The notes below the pieces were generated by a model. The model was not told the DNA's origin. It did not search any database and was given only the letters and a program-made list of their open reading frames with translations. From NCBI GenBank assembly GCA_964618855.1, contig CAZUCD010000139.1:1-9826 (forward strand): 9,826 nt of DNA, given 5' to 3'. Below, piece by piece: positions 6,531-9,826 of the stretch. The DNA is from CAZUCD01 sp964618855 (GTDB lineage Bacteria; Sumerlaeota; Sumerlaeia; SLMS01; JANRJK01). How positions within the stretch are numbered: position 1 is the stretch's first letter; the number at the start of each line of letters is the position of its first letter. The translations under genes were made by a program, and so were the position numbers.

Positions 6531-6606
6531 TGGGGGTTCGCCAAGCTGGTAAGGCATCGGCCTTTGGAGCCGACATTCGCAGGTTCGAGTCCTGCACCCC
6601 CAGCCA
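6531..6606 (+). tRNA. tRNA-Gln (anticodon UUG)
   Basis: This 76-nt cloverleaf has acceptor stem TGGGGGT/ACCCCCA (7 bp), D arm GCC...GGC with GGTAA in the loop, and anticodon stem TCGGC/GCCGA. The loop CTTTGGA places TTG at positions 34-36 (glutamine, CAA). The T arm is GCAGG-TTCGAGT-CCTGC, the discriminator is G, and the 3' CCA is encoded (6604-6606). Overall it resembles E. coli tRNA-Gln. It is divergent from parA and 35 nt ahead of glmU. Confidence 0.97.
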
Positions 6607-6641
6607 TCCCTTCCCATCTCCCTTCTGCACTGATATTGCCC

Positions 6642-7607
6642 ATGTTAGATACCGCCACGGCCATCGTACTTGCCGCAGGGCAGGGCAAGCGCATGAAGAG
6701 CTCCCTCCCTAAGGTCCTGCACACGGTCCTTGGCGAAGCGATGCTCGACCTGGTCCTCACGGCTCTTGAAGGTGCCGGCCTGGCCAACCCAGTCGTGGTG
6801 ATCGGCCATGGGGGTTCGGTGGTCAGGGCGCACCTTTGCAACAGGGCGCGGATTGCGGTGCAGGCCGAACAACTCGGGACAGGCCACGCGGTGCGGATGG
6901 GATTGGATGCCATGACGGAGCAGGACGGCCTTGTCGCAGTCGCATGCGGCGACACGCCGCTGCTGACGGCGGACCTCTTCCGCGCCCTCCGCGAGCATCA
7001 CGTTTCCGAGAAGAACGCGGCGACGATCCTGACGTGCGTGCTTGAGGATGCCGGTTCCTACGGCCGAATCGTCCGCCGCGCCGACGGCAGCGTTTCGGGA
7101 ATTGTCGAGTTTCGCGACGCGTCCCCGGTGGAGCGGGAAATACGCGAAATTAACTCGGGGACATATTTCTTCAATATTCGCGACCTGCGTGCGGCCGTCG
7201 CGGAGATTGGCAATTCGAACGCGCAGGGCGAGTACTACCTGACGGACGCGATCGGCATCATCGCTGGGCGCGGCGGGCGCGTGGGCGCGCTGGTCTGGCC
7301 CGACCGGTCCCAGACGCTCGGCGTGAACTCGCCGGCGGAGCTTGCCGAGGCGGAGGACCTGCTGAACGACCGCGTCCAGCGCGGCCTTCTCGCATCCGGC
7401 GTGCGGATCGAGTCGCGCGCGTGCGTCAGGACGGGGCCGCGCGCGGAGGTGGGCGGCGGCACGGTGCTGCGGGGCCCGCTCGAGGTCCTCGGCGCGACCA
7501 GGATCGGCGCGGGATGCACGATCGGCCCCGGCATGCGCCTGGTCGACGCGATTATTCCCGATAATTCGCGCGTGGACTCGCGGGAAATTGTCTTTGGCGG
7601 GGGATGA
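6642..7607 (+). CDS. glmU: GlmU-type UDP-GlcNAc pyrophosphorylase, short form lacking the acetyltransferase domain
   Basis: This is a 321-aa nucleotidyltransferase predicted to make UDP-N-acetylglucosamine from UTP and GlcNAc-1-phosphate, the precursor for peptidoglycan and lipid A. The Rossmann-like domain (about 1-225) shows LAAGQGKRMKSSLPKVLH (10-27; Lys16 where GlmU usually has Thr, Arg17 and Lys24 kept). It also shows EQLGTGHAV (76-84), the metal-binding ACGDTPLL (101-108, Asp104), SYGRIVR (139-145) and EINSGTYFF (169-177). Residues about 253-310 hold only two or three left-handed beta-helix turns (GVRIESRACV, GTVLRGPLEV, ATRIGAGCTIGPG). Bifunctional GlmU proteins are near 450 aa, so the acetyltransferase active site is absent. 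ATG 6642 is chosen for the N-terminal match; no SD is visible, and the next upstream in-frame ATG (6564) lies in the tRNA. It is probably cotranscribed with tRNA-Gln. A related sugar-1-phosphate nucleotidyltransferase is possible. Confidence 0.87.
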   Translation: MLDTATAIVLAAGQGKRMKSSLPKVLHTVLGEAMLDLVLTALEGAGLANPVVVIGHGGSVVRAHLCNRARIAVQAEQLGTGHAVRMGLDAMTEQDGLVAVACGDTPLLTADLFRALREHHVSEKNAATILTCVLEDAGSYGRIVRRADGSVSGIVEFRDASPVEREIREINSGTYFFNIRDLRAAVAEIGNSNAQGEYYLTDAIGIIAGRGGRVGALVWPDRSQTLGVNSPAELAEAEDLLNDRVQRGLLASGVRIESRACVRTGPRAEVGGGTVLRGPLEVLGATRIGAGCTIGPGMRLVDAIIPDNSRVDSREIVFGGG

Positions 7608-7632
7608 TTTCCGCGGGGGGATTTTTCTTTTT
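7579..7632 (+). terminator. Possible terminator at the end of glmU
   Basis: GGAAAT (7583-7588) pairs with ATTTCC (7607-7612), extendable by three G/C pairs across a bulge (7579-7581 with 7613-7615). A G run and the T-rich stretch ATTTTTCTTTTT (7621-7632) follow. The stem overlaps the glmU stop codon and the loop is long (18 nt), so the call is weak. The position between convergent genes is suitable. Confidence 0.3.
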
Positions 7633-7647
7633 CCGCATTTCCCGTGA

Positions 7648-7830
7648 TTATTCCCCTGCGGGCAATTCCCCGCGTTCCGTCGCCTCGCGCACGTACTTCT
7701 GCCAGTCGGACATCCTGTAGGAAACGAAGCAGAAGACATGGTGGAGCGTCAGGTATTCGATGCTCTCCTTGTCGTCCGAAAATTCCTTCCGCATGTCGTG
7801 GAGCTGGGCGAGGAGGGTTTCGGCCTTCAT
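7648..7830 (-). CDS. Small hypothetical protein (60 aa)
   Basis: I do not recognise this family. The protein starts MKAETLLAQLHDMRKEFSD, is mainly helical and charged, and has an aromatic/Cys/His-rich middle (YLTLHHVFCFVSYRMSDW, residues 26-43) and a C-terminal ATERGELPAGE. No signal peptide or clear membrane helix is visible. The ATG at 7830 is preferred. The frame continues 31 codons upstream, but that part is Pro/Arg-rich intergenic-looking sequence. No SD is evident at 7830. It lies 154 nt downstream of lexA on the same strand and convergent with glmU. It looks genuine from its composition, unlike the shadow frames around it. Confidence 0.6.
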   Translation of the reverse strand: MKAETLLAQLHDMRKEFSDDKESIEYLTLHHVFCFVSYRMSDWQKYVREATERGELPAGE

Positions 7831-7945
7831 GGTGCGGGGGCGGTCCGTGGGCTGGAATGGTGGTGGCGTGAAGGCTTCCCGCACGGGGGCCCGGGGCCAA
7901 CCGAAAGGAACCGCCCCCGGCATCGCCCTTCACCACCTTCGACCC

Positions 7946-7975
7946 TGTGACTTTCGACTTTGTGACTTTCGACTT
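7946..7975. repeat. Tandem 15-nt direct repeat downstream of lexA
   Basis: Two perfect adjacent copies of TGTGACTTTCGACTT (7946-7960 and 7961-7975) are flanked by decayed partial copies (for example CACCTTCGACCC before them). They begin 9 nt after the lexA stop on its 3' side. On the minus strand each unit reads as a 7+8 nt pair, AAGTCGA-AAGTCACA. There are too few copies and no spacers, so this is not a CRISPR array. The whole gap 7831-7984 holds nothing else I can identify. Confidence 0.7.
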
Positions 7976-7984
7976 CTGGCTTCG

Positions 7985-8623
7985 CTACATCGGGTACTTG
8001 CGCAGGAGGCCGACCACGATGCCCTGGACTTCGCAGTCGCGCGCGTGGACGAGGATCGGTGCCATGGCGCTATTGGCGGGCTGGAGGCGGATGAACTTCC
8101 CCTCCTTGTAGAACTTCTTCACGGTCGTTTCGGTGCCATTGACGAGGGCGACGGCGACCTGGCCATTGCGCGCGTCGCGGCGGCGCTCGCAGATGATGAA
8201 GTCCCCGTCGTGTATGCCATCCTCGATCATGGAGTCGCCGCGGACGCGCAGGACGAAGCTTGAGTCTGCGTTGCGCACGAGGTCGCCGGGGACGGAAAGG
8301 CGCTCGTCGTCCTGCTCGTAGGCCTCGAGGGGTTGCCCGGCGGCGACGACGCCCTTGATCGGGAGTGCGTAGCACGCCTCGATCTTCATTTTCACCATTT
8401 CCGGCTTTTCGATGCCGGAGACGAGCTCGATGCCGCGGCCGCGGTTCCAGTGGCGCTTGATCAGGCCCTTTTCAGCGATGTTCGTCAGGTGCTTGTGCAC
8501 GGTGGCGAGCGACGAGAGGTCCAACCCACGGGCAATCTCCTCCAGCGACGGGGAGTAGTCGTTCTCCGCTATGAAGCCGCGGATGAACTCGAAGACTTCG
8601 CGCTGCCGGCGTGTCAGGTACAT
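7985..8623 (-). CDS. lexA: LexA SOS-response repressor
   Basis: This 212-aa transcriptional repressor of DNA-damage genes is inactivated by RecA-stimulated self-cleavage. The N-terminal winged helix-turn-helix (residues 1-65) starts with MYLTRRQREVFEFIRGFI and has SLATVHKHLTNI (38-49) as the recognition helix, ending in a WNRGRGIEL wing (59-67). The cleavage site is Ala95-Gly96 in VVAAGQPLEA. The S24 peptidase domain carries the dyad Ser131 (RGDSMIEDGI) and Lys169 (TTVKKFY). All catalytic elements are present and the length is typical. The ATG at 8623 has AAGGA (8632-8636) 8 nt upstream. It follows the aldolase gene by 178 nt, with its own promoter-like sequence and a repeat cluster in between that may be the autoregulatory operator. 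Confidence 0.96.
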   Translation of the reverse strand: MYLTRRQREVFEFIRGFIAENDYSPSLEEIARGLDLSSLATVHKHLTNIAEKGLIKRHWNRGRGIELVSGIEKPEMVKMKIEACYALPIKGVVAAGQPLEAYEQDDERLSVPGDLVRNADSSFVLRVRGDSMIEDGIHDGDFIICERRRDARNGQVAVALVNGTETTVKKFYKEGKFIRLQPANSAMAPILVHARDCEVQGIVVGLLRKYPM

Positions 8624-8643
8624 GGGCGGATTCCTTCGCTTTG

Positions 8644-8684
8644 GCGTTTCGCCTTACCTTTTGGGCGAATGGGAGGCGAAACGC
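8644..8684. promoter_or_regulatory. Inverted repeat / GGCGAA cluster at the lexA promoter (candidate operator)
   Basis: GCGTTTCGCC (8644-8653) and GGCGAAACGC (8675-8684) form a perfect 10-bp inverted repeat separated by 21 nt. A further GGCGAA sits between them (8664-8669), 11 nt (one helical turn) from the one at 8675. Another lies outside at 8710-8715. One arm falls between the -35 and -10 elements, the other in the 5' leader. This placement suits an autorepressor, but the motif is not one of the LexA boxes I know (CTGT-N8-ACAG, GAAC-N4-GTTC, TGTTC-N4-GAACA). Confidence 0.45.
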
Positions 8685-8698
8685 GCACACGATGTCAA
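8669..8698 (-). promoter_or_regulatory. Putative lexA promoter
   Basis: On the minus strand a perfect TTGACA (8693-8698) is followed after 18 nt by a weak TCCCAT (8669-8674). The predicted start lies near 8662, giving a leader of about 40 nt that contains AAGGA before the lexA ATG. The -10 element is poor, so its exact position is uncertain. Confidence 0.45.
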
Positions 8699-8737
8699 GG
8701 CAAAGGAAAGGCGAATGCGATTCTGAATCAAACCGGG

Positions 8738-8764
8738 GGGCCGTGCAGCCATGCGCCGCGGCCC
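8738..8764 (-). terminator. Possible weak hairpin after the aldolase gene
   Basis: GGGCCG (8738-8743) and CGGCCC (8759-8764) can form a 6-bp stem about 40 nt past the aldolase stop. No proper U tract follows on the minus strand (CCGGTTT only), so this may be no more than GC-rich chance pairing. Confidence 0.2.
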
Positions 8765-8801
8765 TGTCAGTCCTTTCGCCGGGACGCGCCGGGATGGTCC
8801 C

Positions 8802-9826
8802 TCAGCGGTAGCGCCGCGCGATTTCGTCGAGCGGGAGCGGGGCGTAGTCGTGCCCATGGCCCGCCTGGCCGAAGTCCCGCATCTTGCCCTTGATGAGCTG
8901 GTAGAGCGCCTCGCGTGCGGGCTTGAGCCAGTCGCGGGGATCGAAGTGCTCGGGGTGCTCGGCGAGGGCCTTGCGGACGGCGCCGGTCATGGCGATGCGC
9001 CCGTCCGTGTCCACGTTGATTTTGCGGACCCCGCGCTGGATGCCGAACTGGATGTCGGACATGGGGATTCCCATCGTCGCCTTCATCGCGCCGCCGTACT
9101 TGTTCACGGTCTCGACGAGTTCGGGAGGCACGGAGCTGCTGCCGTGCATGACGAGCGGAAATGCCGGATATCCCGCGTCGGCGAGCTTCTTCTCGATCAG
9201 CTCGATGCGTTCGAGGGCGAGCCTCGGGGGGAGCGGCCTGCCGTCCTTGTCGTAGCGCATCGTCTTGTAGGCGCCGTGGCTGGTGCCGATGGCGAGGGCG
9301 AGGCAATCGATGCCGGTCGAGCGCACGAAGTCCACGGCCTGGTCGGGATCGGTCAGGTGGGAGGCGTCGTCGAGCGCGACGCCGGCGCCGTGGCCGTCCT
9401 CGATGCCGCCAAGGCAGCCGAGTTCGCCCTCGACGGAAACGCCTCGCGCGTGCGCGTACTCGACGACCTCGCGCGTCACGGCGACGTTGTACTCGTAGCT
9501 GCCGATGGTCTTGCCGTCGGGCATGAGCGAGCCGTCCATCATGACGGAGGTGAAGCCGAGCGCGATGGCCTGGCGGCAGGTCTCCGGCGAGTTGCCGTGG
9601 TCGAGGTGTAGGACGACCTTGACGTCCGGGTGGCGCTCGACGGCGGCCTCCATCAGCTTCTTCAGGTAGATCATCTCGGAGTATTGGAGTGCACCGCGGC
9701 TGGCCTGGATGATGACGGGGGCGTCGAGTTCCTCCGCTGCGCGCATGATCGCCTGGATCTGCTCCATGTTGTTCACGTTGAAGGCGCCGACGCCGTAGCC
9801 GCCCTTGGCGGCCTCGTCGAGGACCT
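8802..9826 (-). CDS. fba: Class II fructose-bisphosphate aldolase, Calvin-cycle subtype (5' end beyond window)
   Basis: This zinc-dependent aldolase interconverts fructose-1,6-bisphosphate with DHAP and glyceraldehyde-3-phosphate in glycolysis, gluconeogenesis or a Calvin-type pathway. The frame enters from the right edge. The first residues seen, VLDEAAKGGYGVGAFNVNNM, are the family's usual near-N-terminal segment, so only about 10-15 residues and the start are missing; the GTG at 9776 is internal. In visible numbering (340 residues) the metal/catalytic motif HLDHG is at 73-77, VEGELG at 131-136, GTSHGAYK at 180-187 and HGSSSVP at 227-233. A later RKINVDTDGRIAMTGAVR stretch binds substrate phosphate in the family. 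Features such as SEMIYLKKLMEAAVERHP match the longer Calvin-type (CbbA-like) branch. No RuBisCO or PRK is in view, so the physiological direction is open. Confidence 0.95.
   Translation of the reverse strand, partial: VLDEAAKGGYGVGAFNVNNMEQIQAIMRAAEELDAPVIIQASRGALQYSEMIYLKKLMEAAVERHPDVKVVLHLDHGNSPETCRQAIALGFTSVMMDGSLMPDGKTIGSYEYNVAVTREVVEYAHARGVSVEGELGCLGGIEDGHGAGVALDDASHLTDPDQAVDFVRSTGIDCLALAIGTSHGAYKTMRYDKDGRPLPPRLALERIELIEKKLADAGYPAFPLVMHGSSSVPPELVETVNKYGGAMKATMGIPMSDIQFGIQRGVRKINVDTDGRIAMTGAVRKALAEHPEHFDPRDWLKPAREALYQLIKGKMRDFGQAGHGHDYAPLPLDEIARRYR

Noticed and set aside
6531..6606. tRNA-Gln as an integrated-element attachment site
   Set aside because: No integrase gene and no duplicate of the tRNA 3' end visible nearby; flanking genes are housekeeping.
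6645..7739. 364-aa minus-strand frame opposite glmU
   Set aside because: Arg/His/Ala-rich shadow; the plus strand encodes conserved nucleotidyltransferase motifs.
7946..7975. CRISPR array
   Set aside because: Only two abutting 15-nt copies with no spacers and no cas genes.

Overview
The window is GC-rich bacterial chromosome with dense, mostly leftward coding. The gene set is a class II aldolase, lexA, parAB with a parS site, exbB-exbD-tonB, tRNA-Gln and a glmU-type gene. This points to a free-living, outer-membrane-bearing bacterium, because a TonB-type energy transducer implies an outer membrane. The style would fit Verrucomicrobiota (Opitutales-like) or another deep PVC/FCB-type lineage. 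That placement is an impression, not a proof.

Layout from left to right. Bases 1-1998 (minus) hold most of a secreted metzincin-like zinc metalloprotease with a PPC domain; it is open to the left edge and has its own sigma70-like promoter at 2044-2072. Bases 2213-6309 (minus) form one tight leftward array, in transcription order parA, parB, exbB, exbD, tonB. Within it parA/parB, exbB/exbD and exbD/tonB overlap or touch, and only parB/exbB has a gap (71 nt). A perfect 16-bp parS palindrome lies inside the 5' end of parA. Bases 6310-6530 are a divergent intergenic region with two DnaA-box-like 9-mers and a rightward promoter for tRNA-Gln(UUG) at 6531-6606. The tRNA is followed 35 nt later by a short glmU-type nucleotidyltransferase gene (6642-7607). 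Facing it are a small hypothetical gene (7648-7830), lexA (7985-8623) and a 5'-truncated Calvin-type class II fructose-bisphosphate aldolase gene (8802 to the right edge), all on the minus strand.

Functionally, ParA/ParB/parS is the chromosome-segregation module. ExbB/ExbD/TonB is an inner-membrane proton-driven motor that energises outer-membrane transport. LexA is the SOS repressor. GlmU-type and aldolase genes serve cell-wall precursor synthesis and central carbon metabolism.

The most unusual element is an uninterrupted run of 24 G (24 C on the coding strand) inside tonB. It encodes a proline run, and any length change not divisible by three would remove the TonB C-terminal domain, so it is a strong candidate for a phase-variation switch (or a sequencing artefact). 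Other points of interest are the parS embedded in parA, a cluster of GGCGAA/TTCGCC hexamers around the lexA promoter, and a GlmU lacking nearly all of its acetyltransferase domain. I see no CRISPR array, transposase, rRNA or integrase.
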